In this document: piece after piece, positions 7,887 to 14,040 of the stretch
How the letters are laid out: every line of letters starts with the position of its first letter
Numbering within the stretch: the stretch's first letter is position 1
Origin: an uncultured Porphyromonadaceae bacterium
Lineage (GTDB): Bacteria; Bacteroidota; Bacteroidia; Bacteroidales; Muribaculaceae
DNA length: 14,040 nt
Reading direction: 5' to 3'
NCBI GenBank assembly: GCA_947176615.1
Contig: CAMWRO010000046.1
Span: forward strand, 1 to 14,040
Notes under the pieces: model-generated
What the model was told of the DNA's origin: nothing
Database searches by the model: none
What the model saw: the letters and a program-made list of their open reading frames with translations, nothing else
Made by a program: the position numbers and the translations under genes

Positions 7887-8093
7887 ATGGAAACGAATTT
7901 TGTGATTTCTCCCCGAGTTGTCAATACGATAAATTCACTCCCTGCCGGAGAGCGGGAAGTTATTACGACGGCATTGGCTCATGAGCTGATTCTCGGTCGT
8001 GATGCCTCAGAGCTTTTGTCTCCGTTTCAGGGTGTCGTTTATGCCATAATCCGTTCCTATGTGAAACAGGACACAATCAGGCAGCAAAGTTGA
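7887..8093 (+). CDS. Small uncharacterised protein (68 aa)
   Basis: I do not recognise a named family. The 68-residue product looks like a real folded protein: alternating hydrophobic and charged residues predict three to four helices, with segments SLPAGEREVITTALAHELI, LSPFQGVVYAIIRSYV and a polar C-terminus (KQDTIRQQS). There is no signal peptide, no membrane span and no Cys, so it should be a soluble cytoplasmic protein. The start ATG at 7887 is preferred over a TTG 6 nt upstream. Support for it being a gene: a perfect TAnnTTTG box 50 nt upstream, an isolated position between murB and htpG with no competing frame, and a hairpin terminator 67 nt downstream. Helical small proteins of this kind can be regulators or adaptors, but nothing here shows that. 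It is transcribed divergently from murB and convergently with htpG. Confidence 0.7.
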   Translation: METNFVISPRVVNTINSLPAGEREVITTALAHELILGRDASELLSPFQGVVYAIIRSYVKQDTIRQQS

Positions 8094-8126
8094 GCCGAAA
8101 AAAGATATTTATCCGACATAAGAAAA

Positions 8127-8153
8127 TGAAAAACACATCTGTGAAAAACACAT
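8127..8153 (+). repeat. Short direct repeat, two 12-bp copies
   Basis: TGAAAAACACAT occurs at 8127-8138 and again at 8142-8153, separated by CTG (15-bp period). It lies between the small-gene stop and the shared terminator. No function is apparent; it may be a slippage duplication. Confidence 0.7.
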
Positions 8154-8159
8154 AAAATC

Positions 8160-8201
8160 AAAACAGTCTGTCGCGAAGTGTTGGGTGCGACAGACTGTTT
8201 T
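8160..8201. terminator. Bidirectional hairpin between the small gene and htpG
   Basis: A perfect 15-bp stem (8160-8174 pairs with 8187-8201) has a 12-nt loop, A-rich on the left and T-rich on the right (ACTGTTTT). It lies between two convergent genes and can serve both: 67 nt after the small-gene stop and 52 nt after the htpG stop. The T tracts are short (four, then mixed). Confidence 0.85.
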
Positions 8202-8253
8202 GGCTTTAGAGGCTGTACGGGGTTGTGCCGCCTCGCAGTAGCTTGGATATGTT

Positions 8254-10299
8254 TTACTTTAACATCTCGAAAGAACGGCGGATGAAATCGCTCAGAGCGC
8301 GGCCCTTGAGCAATCCGTTGCCGAGCAGTGCGATGTCGATGGCCTGCTTGATGACGGGATGTCCCCCGGCATAATGACCGAGCAGTTCCTCTTGTTCCCT
8401 GCGGTTGGTTTCTACTTTGTCAAGAAGTGCTTTTTCTTCGGCTTTCTGCTCGTCATTCAACTTGCCGTCGGGCGCTGCTGAGCGAAGTTTTTCAATCTGC
8501 TCGTTTGTCTCCTTGACAGCAGAGGCAAGCGGGGCGACTTTTTCGCCAAGAGCTTTTTCGGCCTCCTCCAGTATAGACGCGACTACGGGGTTGGAGGTGT
8601 TGACGATGAGGTTGTAGTTGTCGGGTAACTCGGCATAGAAACTCATTCCGGGCTGGGTGGACGCCATGTCTTTCATACGGCGCATGTACTCGTCCTGAGT
8701 AATCAGGATGGGGTTGGCCGACGGGTCAAGCGATTCAAATGACAGTAAGAAGCTGGCTTGTTCATCTTTGGGGAGCTGGCTTTGGAAAATGGTCGTCAGC
8801 ATCGAAATCTGGTCTCCGCTGAGTCCTGAATCCTTCTTGTCGCTCTTGGGGACGAGGTTTTCGACAACGTCGCTGTCGACGCGCACAAAACGGCTCTTTT
8901 CCAGTTTCATCTCAAGAAGTCCGATGAAATGGCTGTCGAGCTGTCCGTCAAGTACGAGGACGTTGTAGCCTTTCTCGGTTGCTGCCTGAATGTAATTGTA
9001 CTGAGCGGTGGGGTCAGTGGTATAAAGGTAGACTATATTTCCGTCCTTGTCGGTCTGAGTGGGTTCGATGAGGGTTTTGTATTCCTCAAGGGTATAGTGC
9101 TTGTTGTCGGTGTCTTTGAGAAGGACAAACTTCATCGCCGAGTCACAGAATTTTTCATCGGTCAGCATGCCATACTGGATGAAAATCTTGATGTCGTCCC
9201 ATTTTTCTTCAAATTCTTTGCGGTCGGCCTTGAAAAGCTCGTCAAGACGCGAGGCGACTTTCTTGGTGATATAGCCCGAAATCTTCTTGACGGCAGTGTC
9301 GCTCTGAAGATAGGAGCGCGAAACGTTCAGCGGGATGTCGGGAGAGTCGATAACGCCTTGGAGCAGCATCATGAACTCGGGGACAACACCCTCTACCGAA
9401 TCGGTCACATAGACTTGGTTGCAATAAAGCTGGATGCGGTCCTTGCGAATCTCGAAATTGTTCTTGATTTTGGGGAAGAAAAGAACTCCGGTAAGTGTGA
9501 AGGGGTAATCCACGTTAAGGTGAATCCAGAACAGCGGATCTTCCTGACCGGGATAAAGCTCGCGATAGAAATTGCGGTAATCCTCATCGGTCAGCTCACT
9601 CGGTTTCTTGGTCCAAGTGGGTTCGGTGTCATTGATGACTTTGTCGCGGTCGGTATCGACATATTTGCCGTCTTTCCATTCCTGAACTTTCCCTGACACG
9701 ACAGGCACGGGAAGGAAGCGGCAATATTTTTTTAACAGCAGGTCAATGCGGGACTGCTCAAGGAATTCCTTGTTGTCATCATCGATGTAAAGGATTATGT
9801 CGGTGCCGCGTGTCGTCTTTTCGACAGGTTCCATCGAGTACTCGGGACTGCCGTCACATTCCCAGCGCACGGCTTCAGCTCCGTCCTTGTAGCTCAATGA
9901 CCGAATCTCCACTTTCTTGGCAACCATAAATGCCGAGTAGAAACCGAGGCCGAAGTGTCCTATGATACCGTTGGCTGTATCTTTATATTTGTTGAGGAAT
10001 TCTTCTGCTCCGGAGAATGCTATCTGATTGATGTATTTCTCGATGTCCTCGGCTGTCATGCCTATACCGTGGTCGCTGACAGTGAGCGTTCCGGCTTCTT
10101 TGTCAACTTTGACCTCCACGCGCATTTCGCCAAGCTCGCCCTTGAAATCGCCAAATGACGACAGAGTCTTGAGCTTTTGGGTGGCGTCGATAGCGTTGGA
10201 AACAAGCTCGCGCAGGAAAATTTCATGGTCGCTGTACAAAAATTTCTTGATGACGGGGAAAATATTCTCGGTGGTAACCCCAATCGTTCCTTTTTGCAT
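8254..10299 (-). CDS. htpG: Molecular chaperone HtpG (bacterial Hsp90)
   Basis: A 681-residue ATP-dependent cytosolic chaperone that acts as a dimer on late folding intermediates. The N-terminal GHKL ATPase domain has IFLRELVSNAIDAT (27-40) with catalytic Glu31 and Mg-binding Asn35, DHGIG (76-80), and the lid/glycine segment GHFGLGFYSAFMV (114-126). The middle domain follows, with IPLNVSRSYLQ carrying the arginine that contacts ATP. The C-terminal dimerisation domain ends in FEMLK, with no eukaryotic EEVD tail. The length is typical of Bacteroidetes HtpG, longer than the 624 residues of E. coli. I chose the ATG at 10299 because MQKGTIGVTTENIFPVIKKF is the conserved N-terminus; the frame stays open to an ATG at 10368, but that adds 23 unconserved residues. 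It is a single-gene unit ending at the shared hairpin. No CIRCE element is seen upstream. Confidence 0.96.
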   Translation of the reverse strand: MQKGTIGVTTENIFPVIKKFLYSDHEIFLRELVSNAIDATQKLKTLSSFGDFKGELGEMRVEVKVDKEAGTLTVSDHGIGMTAEDIEKYINQIAFSGAEEFLNKYKDTANGIIGHFGLGFYSAFMVAKKVEIRSLSYKDGAEAVRWECDGSPEYSMEPVEKTTRGTDIILYIDDDNKEFLEQSRIDLLLKKYCRFLPVPVVSGKVQEWKDGKYVDTDRDKVINDTEPTWTKKPSELTDEDYRNFYRELYPGQEDPLFWIHLNVDYPFTLTGVLFFPKIKNNFEIRKDRIQLYCNQVYVTDSVEGVVPEFMMLLQGVIDSPDIPLNVSRSYLQSDTAVKKISGYITKKVASRLDELFKADRKEFEEKWDDIKIFIQYGMLTDEKFCDSAMKFVLLKDTDNKHYTLEEYKTLIEPTQTDKDGNIVYLYTTDPTAQYNYIQAATEKGYNVLVLDGQLDSHFIGLLEMKLEKSRFVRVDSDVVENLVPKSDKKDSGLSGDQISMLTTIFQSQLPKDEQASFLLSFESLDPSANPILITQDEYMRRMKDMASTQPGMSFYAELPDNYNLIVNTSNPVVASILEEAEKALGEKVAPLASAVKETNEQIEKLRSAAPDGKLNDEQKAEEKALLDKVETNRREQEELLGHYAGGHPVIKQAIDIALLGNGLLKGRALSDFIRRSFEMLK

Positions 10300-10410
10300 A
10301 ATATTATATTTTTTAGATTGATATACATTGTTTGTTTCAATATAACAATTCAGCAAAAGAGATGCCATGTGTCAAAGCTGTCATATTTTTATAAGAAACG
10401 TTAAAAACTC

Positions 10411-10423
10411 TGCCAAAATGGCA
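10411..10423. promoter_or_regulatory. Palindrome TGCCA-aaa-TGGCA upstream of htpG
   Basis: A perfect 5-bp inverted repeat with a 3-nt spacer, about 112 nt upstream of the htpG ATG. On the htpG strand it reads TGCCATTTTGGCA and is followed by a T-rich stretch. A related half-site (TCGGCA) occurs about 12 nt further upstream of htpG. It could be an operator or part of a stress promoter, but no factor can be assigned. Confidence 0.3.
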
Positions 10424-10698
10424 ATATCGTCGTGTCGGCAAAGGGGCAAGCCGATTCAATGTCACTGAAAATAGCTAAATTTCCGCGATATAAAAATGGG
10501 GAAAACGGGTATGTGATTAAAGATAAGATAATAAATGGATTATCGCGCTTGCCGAGAAGATGCGCTTCGAGCGCGAACAGACATTCTTCAGTGTGCTGCA
10601 ACAATTGTTATACCTTATTATTACATATTATCATCATTCTACCGTCCGGCGGGGGGTAGTTTATATCAAAACAGTAAAGCCGAATGTGGCATAATTAT

Positions 10699-10706
10699 TA
10701 ATTTTG
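10699..10706 (+). promoter_or_regulatory. Candidate -7 box of the GH97-esterase operon
   Basis: TAATTTTG is a perfect TAnnTTTG match, 79 nt before the GH97 ATG. No good -33 TTTG is present at 19-21 nt upstream, which would suit a promoter needing an activator such as the nearby AraC-type regulator. That link is inference. Confidence 0.45.
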
Positions 10707-10717
10707 CATTGTAAGCC

Positions 10718-10751
10718 GGAGCGTATGGATGACGGATTTCCGTGTCGCTCC
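10718..10751 (+). other. Two-tier hairpin in the GH97 mRNA leader
   Basis: GGAGCG (10718-10723) pairs with CGCTCC (10746-10751), and inside it ACGG (10732-10735) pairs with CCGT (10740-10743). It lies in the predicted leader, 34 nt before the start codon, with no T tract, so it is not an obvious terminator. It may affect mRNA stability or translation. Confidence 0.4.
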
Positions 10752-10785
10752 CGAATCAACTATCGTCACATTTTTAAACTAAAAC

Positions 10786-12735
10786 ATGAAAAAAATTTAT
10801 TTTAGTGTGATCCTGCTGATTTCAGCCGGCGCATGGGCATCGCCGCTGACTGTGGCGAGCCCTGACGGAAAACTGAAGGTCGTGACTGATGTCGCCGGCG
10901 GCCGACCGGTGTACTCGGTAATCTATGACGGCAATACTATTCTTGAAAACTCTCCGCTGGGTCTGTTGACAGATGTCGGCGACCTTAGTAATGGGATGTC
11001 GCTCGTCGGCTCTGAGACATCGAAGGTCTCGAAGTCATACGATCAGGACAAAATCAAGAAGAGCCATATCGACTATGAGGCAAACCGTCTTGTCACCACG
11101 CTCAGAAATGACAAGGGTCATGAAGTCTCTGTCGAGTGGCTGGTTTCTGACAACGACGTGGCTTTCCGCTATGTCATCCCTCGTCAGAACAACGGCGAGA
11201 CCGGCGCCATGGTTGTCAGGAGCGAGGCGACCGGCTATCGTTTCCCCGGAGAGACAAAGGTGTTTCTTACCTCCCACAGCGAGCCGATGATTGGCTGGAA
11301 GCGCACAAAACCGAGCTATGAGGAGTATTATATCACCGATGCCGCCATGGATACACCCTCGCAGTTCGGACGTGGCTTCACTTTCCCCGGCCTGTTCCGC
11401 GTCGGCGACAAGGGCTGGGCTCTGCTATCGGAGACAGGAGTCGACGGTTACTACTGCGCGTCGCACCTCAGTGACTACAATGACGGTGTTTTCTCGATAG
11501 CATATCCTATGCCTGAGGAAAACAACGGCAACGGCACAGCCGCCCCCGGCATAGCTCTTCCGGCCTCAACTCCATGGCGCACAATCACCGTGGCCGACAA
11601 TCTCGCTCCCATCGTGGAGACAACCATTCCATGGAATGTAGTGGAGCCCCGCTATGAGACAAGCCGCCCCGGTCGCCCCGGCCGAGGAACATGGAGCTGG
11701 ATTGTGTGGCAGGACAATTCCATGAACATGGATGACCAGAAGACATTCATCGACCTCGCCGTAGACCTCGGATATGAGAATATCCTCATCGACGCCGGCT
11801 GGGACAAGAACATCGGCTATGAGCGCATGCCCGAGCTGCTTGGCTATGCAAAGGACAGAGGCATCCGGCCTATACTCTGGTACTCTTCGAGCGGCCACTG
11901 GAATGACATTGTCCAGAGCCCGACCAATAAGATGGACCGCCCCATCGTGCGCAAGAAAGAGATGAAATGGCTCCGCGACAACGGAGTGGAGTGTATCAAG
12001 GTTGACTTTTTCGGTGGAGACAAGCAGGAGACGATGCGCCTCTATGAAGATATTCTCAGCGATGCCGCCGACCACGGTATTGACGTGATTTTCCACGGCT
12101 GCACACTCCCGCGCGGATGGGAGAGAATGTATCCCAATCATGTCGGCAGCGAGGCAGTGTTTGCCTCTGAAAATCTCATTTTCGAGCAGATTCACTGCGA
12201 CCTTGAGGCCTTCCATGCTACTCTCCATCCCTTTATCCGCAATGCTGTCGCCTTGATGGAATATGGCGGCTCGGTGTTCAACCGCCGCATGAACCGCGAC
12301 AACAAGAGTGGCAACACCCGTCTGACCGGCGACGGTTTCCAGCTCGCGACCTCAATCCTCTTTCAGAACCCGGTGCAGAATTTCGCCCTTACTCCCAACA
12401 ATCTCACCGAAGCTCCCGCCGATGCGATTGCGTTCATGAAAGCCGTCCCGACTACATGGGACGATACCCGGCTTATTGACGGTTATCCCGGCAAATATGT
12501 CGTTCTTGCCCGCAGGCATGACGATAAGTGGTATATCGCCGGTGTCAATGCCCTCAAGGAGCCGGTGAAAGTTAAACTTGACCTTTCGGCGCTCGGTCTG
12601 AAGGGCGCGGAAGCCGTGATTTATGCCGATGAGAAAGGCAAGGAACTCAAAGCAAAGCCGCTCAAGCTGAAAAATGCGGCTTCTGTTCCGGTCGAAATCA
12701 TGCCTGACGGCGGTTTTGTGATTGTATGTGAATAA
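10786..12735 (+). CDS. Glycoside hydrolase family 97 (probable alpha-galactosidase or alpha-glucosidase), periplasmic
   Basis: A 649-residue secreted glycosidase with the three-part layout of GH97: N-terminal beta-supersandwich (about 20-280), catalytic (beta/alpha)8 barrel (about 300-565), and C-terminal beta domain (about 570-649). The signal peptide is MKKIYFSVILLISAGAWA; there is no lipobox Cys, so a soluble periplasmic enzyme is likely. Motifs: SPDGKL (25-30), GTWSWIVWQD (301-310), DAGWD (336-340), IKVDFFGGD (404-412), FHGCTLPRGWERMYPN (436-451), and SENLIFE (461-467). GH97 holds inverting alpha-glucosidases that use Glu bases (SusB) and retaining alpha-galactosidases with an Asp nucleophile (BtGal97b). 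Asp407 in VDFFGGD fits the retaining type; the acid/base Glu should lie in the 455-474 stretch. Substrate is not provable. The gene starts an operon with the esterase 23 nt downstream; no SusC/D genes are in the window. Confidence 0.93.
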   Translation: MKKIYFSVILLISAGAWASPLTVASPDGKLKVVTDVAGGRPVYSVIYDGNTILENSPLGLLTDVGDLSNGMSLVGSETSKVSKSYDQDKIKKSHIDYEANRLVTTLRNDKGHEVSVEWLVSDNDVAFRYVIPRQNNGETGAMVVRSEATGYRFPGETKVFLTSHSEPMIGWKRTKPSYEEYYITDAAMDTPSQFGRGFTFPGLFRVGDKGWALLSETGVDGYYCASHLSDYNDGVFSIAYPMPEENNGNGTAAPGIALPASTPWRTITVADNLAPIVETTIPWNVVEPRYETSRPGRPGRGTWSWIVWQDNSMNMDDQKTFIDLAVDLGYENILIDAGWDKNIGYERMPELLGYAKDRGIRPILWYSSSGHWNDIVQSPTNKMDRPIVRKKEMKWLRDNGVECIKVDFFGGDKQETMRLYEDILSDAADHGIDVIFHGCTLPRGWERMYPNHVGSEAVFASENLIFEQIHCDLEAFHATLHPFIRNAVALMEYGGSVFNRRMNRDNKSGNTRLTGDGFQLATSILFQNPVQNFALTPNNLTEAPADAIAFMKAVPTTWDDTRLIDGYPGKYVVLARRHDDKWYIAGVNALKEPVKVKLDLSALGLKGAEAVIYADEKGKELKAKPLKLKNAASVPVEIMPDGGFVIVCE

Positions 12736-12758
12736 TAATGAATCAAACTTGTTGATAT

Positions 12759-13601
12759 ATGAAAAAAATATTGAGTTTCTGCCTCCTTGCAGCGAGTCTT
12801 GCCGCCACAGCTCAGACGAAAGTCGAGATGCTTCTATGGGACAAGAATCCCGCCGATACCTCGGCTGTCAAGACTGCCGCCATACGTTCCAACGACTTCA
12901 CCCGCGACCCGGCTATAACTGTCTATGTCCCCAAATCGCCCAACGGAAAAGCTATCGTGATGTGTCCCGGCGGCGGTTACGGCTGGCAGGCTACCGGTCA
13001 TGAGGGTCACGACATGGCTGAGTGGTTCAACCGTCAGGGCATAACCTACGTCGTGCTGAAATACCGTCTGCCTCAGGGTGATCACACCCTCCCGCTTGCC
13101 GATGCTGAGCAGGCCATGCGCCTTGTCCGCAGCCACGCAGAGGAGTGGGGCGTCAATCCGTCTAAGGTAGGCATTATGGGTGCGTCTGCCGGCGGCCACC
13201 TCGCCTCGACGCTCGCGACGCACTACAGTTCGCCCGAAACCCGTCCTGATTTTCAGGTGCTCTTTTATCCAGTAATCACAATGGACGCGGCCTACACCCA
13301 CATGGGTTCGCGCGTCAATCTCATCGGCGAGAATCCGACAAAAGAGCTTGAAATGAAATTTTCCAACGAGCTACAGGTGACGGCCGATACCCCTAAGGCT
13401 TTCATCATGCTTTCATCTGACGACAATGCCGTCCCCGTCGCTAACGGTGTGAACTATTACACGGCTCTGCTTGCCAACAAAGTTCGTGCATCGCTCCACG
13501 CCTATCCCGAGGGCGGTCACGGCTGGGGCTATGGCGAGGGGTTCCTCTATAAGAGCCAGTGGACTGCCGAACTTGAAAAGTGGCTTAGAGAAGAAATCTG
13601 A
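12759..13601 (+). CDS. Secreted alpha/beta hydrolase, carbohydrate-esterase-like (BD-FAE / xylan esterase type)
   Basis: A 280-residue alpha/beta hydrolase with a signal peptide (MKKILSFCLLAASLAATAQ) for export to the periplasm. The oxyanion-hole motif is PGGGY (70-74). The nucleophile elbow GASAGG (141-146) carries Ser143; the likely catalytic Asp is D222 in SSDDNAVP, and the His is H254 in EGGHGWG. The PGGGY motif with SSDDNAVP and a C-terminal GGHG is the pattern of Bacteroidetes proteins annotated as acetylxylan or feruloyl esterases (BD-FAE-like) or as xylanase-associated hydrolases. It would remove acyl groups from plant glycans so that glycosidases can act. The substrate is inferred from family and context. 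It lies 23 nt after GH97 and before a GH3 remnant, all on the plus strand, a polysaccharide-utilisation setting. Confidence 0.9.
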   Translation: MKKILSFCLLAASLAATAQTKVEMLLWDKNPADTSAVKTAAIRSNDFTRDPAITVYVPKSPNGKAIVMCPGGGYGWQATGHEGHDMAEWFNRQGITYVVLKYRLPQGDHTLPLADAEQAMRLVRSHAEEWGVNPSKVGIMGASAGGHLASTLATHYSSPETRPDFQVLFYPVITMDAAYTHMGSRVNLIGENPTKELEMKFSNELQVTADTPKAFIMLSSDDNAVPVANGVNYYTALLANKVRASLHAYPEGGHGWGYGEGFLYKSQWTAELEKWLREEI

Positions 13602-13609
13602 ATGATTGA

Positions 13610-13804
13610 ATTTCGAAGAAAAGACATCTGAGTTTATTTGCGTTGGCCGTTTCAGTTTCGATTGGAGCGGCCGACGCTGATTATACCTTCCATAATCTTG
13701 GCCTGAGCGATGACGAGTGTGTCGACAATGTCATCTCGCTGTTGACGCTTGACGAGAAAATCTCCTTGTTGCCGACCTCCGACCTTGCACGCGACCTTCG
13801 CTGA
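13610..13804 (+). pseudogene. Remnant of a GH3 beta-glycosidase N-terminus
   Basis: Starting 8 nt after the esterase stop, one frame encodes a signal-peptide-like stretch (KKRHLSLFALAVSVSIGAADA) and then YTFHNLGLSDDE and VISLLTLDEKISLLPT before a TGA at 13802-13804. The pattern Y-F-N-LS...LTLDEKISLL is the typical N-terminus of Bacteroidetes GH3 enzymes (beta-glucosidases or xylosidases), which run over 700 residues. Here only about 60 residues remain and the catalytic barrel is absent. The frame has no ATG, GTG or TTG before the Lys-Lys-Arg start (codons ATT TCG AAG, after an in-frame TGA at 13607), so translation is also unlikely. The match is from recalled family pattern. It was probably the third gene of the GH97-esterase operon before a deletion. 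The following 65 bp up to the terminator show no GH3 sequence in any frame I could read. Confidence 0.72.
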
Positions 13805-13869
13805 GAACGCACCGCATAGGGTGTTTAGCTCCTCCAAGTCCGAATAATTAGACTTGTTCAGAATACGCG

Positions 13870-13915
13870 AATATAACGAATCCACCGGTTTTCAGATGGA
13901 TTCGTTATATTTTTT
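13870..13915 (+). terminator. Intrinsic terminator of the GH97 operon, overlapping the AraC gene end
   Basis: A perfect 15-bp stem (13870-13884 pairs with 13897-13911) with a 12-nt loop is followed on the plus strand by a run of T ending at 13915. It stops plus-strand transcripts from the GH97-esterase operon. The loop contains the stop codon of the convergent AraC-type gene and the right arm encodes its last residues. On the minus strand there is no T tract. Confidence 0.85.
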
Positions 13916-14040
13916 GCTGTATTTTGCCTGATATTCCGACGGGAGAACCCCGAACTCATTTTTGAAATATTTGCGGAACAGGCTCAGGTTGTTGAATCCT
14001 GTCTGATAAGTCACTTCGGCTATGTTGAGCTGGCTCTCGG
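13892..14040 (-). CDS. AraC-type transcriptional regulator, C-terminal 48 residues (partial)
   Basis: The last 48 codons of a gene entering from the right edge. IAEVTYQTGFNNLSLFRKYF is the second helix-turn-helix of an AraC/XylS DNA-binding domain, with the recognition helix at NLSLFRKYFK, followed by the family signature FGVLPSEYQ and a short basic tail ending NESI. The TGA is at 13892-13894. Whether this is a stand-alone AraC regulator or the output domain of a hybrid two-component sensor cannot be seen; the form GFNNLSLFRKYFKNEFG looks more like the stand-alone type. It is convergent with the GH97-esterase operon and a natural candidate for its control. Confidence 0.88.
   Translation of the reverse strand, partial: ESQLNIAEVTYQTGFNNLSLFRKYFKNEFGVLPSEYQAKYSKKYNESI

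Larger units (their letters stand above)
10300..10785. other. 486-bp divergent intergenic region between htpG and the GH97 gene
   Basis: AT-rich non-coding stretch serving as upstream region of both divergent units. It holds a 13-bp palindrome at 10411-10423, a GC-rich patch with a weak hairpin around 10640-10659, a TAnnTTTG box at 10699-10706 and a structured leader at 10718-10751. Short open frames exist on both strands (plus 10432-10659, minus 10401-10604), but their predicted proteins are low in complexity and look like chance. No tRNA or recognised ncRNA is seen. The htpG promoter itself could not be placed. Confidence 0.6.

Noticed and set aside
8929..9696. Plus-strand open frame of 255 aa opposite htpG
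   Set aside because: Antisense shadow of htpG codons; valine/phenylalanine-rich translation without domain pattern.
10300..10368. Upstream in-frame extension of htpG by 23 codons
   Set aside because: HtpG proteins start with the MQKGTIGVTTENIF region; the extension is AT-rich and unconserved in character.
10395..10423. Possible sigma-54 promoter (TGGCA followed by a T-rich stretch) upstream of htpG
   Set aside because: The GC element of the -12 box (TTGC) is missing at the right spacing, so the match is too weak to call.
10401..10659. Small open frames on both strands in the htpG-GH97 intergenic region
   Set aside because: No promoter, no family pattern, odd composition (Cys and Ile runs); likely chance.
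11566..12228. Minus-strand open frame of 220 aa opposite the GH97 gene
   Set aside because: Antisense shadow; the GH97 frame is fully supported by motifs over the same stretch.
13652..13885. Minus-strand open frame of 77 aa near the right end
   Set aside because: It lies opposite the GH3 remnant and starts inside a terminator stem; no sign of a real protein.

Overview
The window looks like a chromosomal segment of a gut-type Bacteroidales bacterium, perhaps Muribaculaceae (the family-level guess is weak). Several signs agree: start codons lack clear Shine-Dalgarno sequences; perfect TAnnTTTG boxes (the Bacteroidetes -7 consensus) sit upstream of murB, a small gene and a GH97 gene; MurA and HtpG are of the Bacteroidetes form; and a secreted GH97/esterase pair stands beside an AraC-type regulator, as in polysaccharide utilisation loci.

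Positions 1-5306, minus strand: an exopolysaccharide or capsule operon. It reads from an AlgD-like GDP-mannose (nucleotide-sugar) dehydrogenase, through a heparinase II/III-like protein, to two GT4 glycosyltransferases. The genes overlap or lie within 4 nt of each other. The last glycosyltransferase is interrupted by an in-frame TAA, while its reading frame continues with intact family motifs to the window edge. Together the genes suggest a uronic-acid-containing surface polymer with its own lyase or modifying enzyme.

Positions 5328-8201: a strong terminator separates this operon from a murB-murA peptidoglycan-precursor operon, also on the minus strand. MurA has Asp in place of the Cys that fosfomycin attacks. 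Divergent from murB is an uncharacterised 68-residue protein gene with its own promoter-like box. A bidirectional 15-bp hairpin lies between that gene and htpG.

Positions 8254-10785: htpG (Hsp90) on the minus strand, then a 486-bp non-coding region that holds the htpG upstream region (with a small palindrome) and the promoter and structured leader of the next operon.

Positions 10786-14040, plus strand: a signal-peptide-bearing GH97 glycosidase and a signal-peptide-bearing alpha/beta-hydrolase (carbohydrate-esterase-like) form an operon. It runs into a decayed remnant of a GH3 beta-glycosidase N-terminus with no start codon and no catalytic domain, and stops at a perfect hairpin terminator. 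That hairpin overlaps the 3' end of a convergent AraC-type regulator, of which only the last 48 codons are in the window. This end looks like an eroded glycan-degradation locus.

I see no RNA gene, CRISPR array, insertion sequence or plainly novel multi-gene system. The most notable points are the broken glycosyltransferase, the dehydrogenase plus lyase-fold pairing, the GH3 remnant and the possibly leaderless murB.
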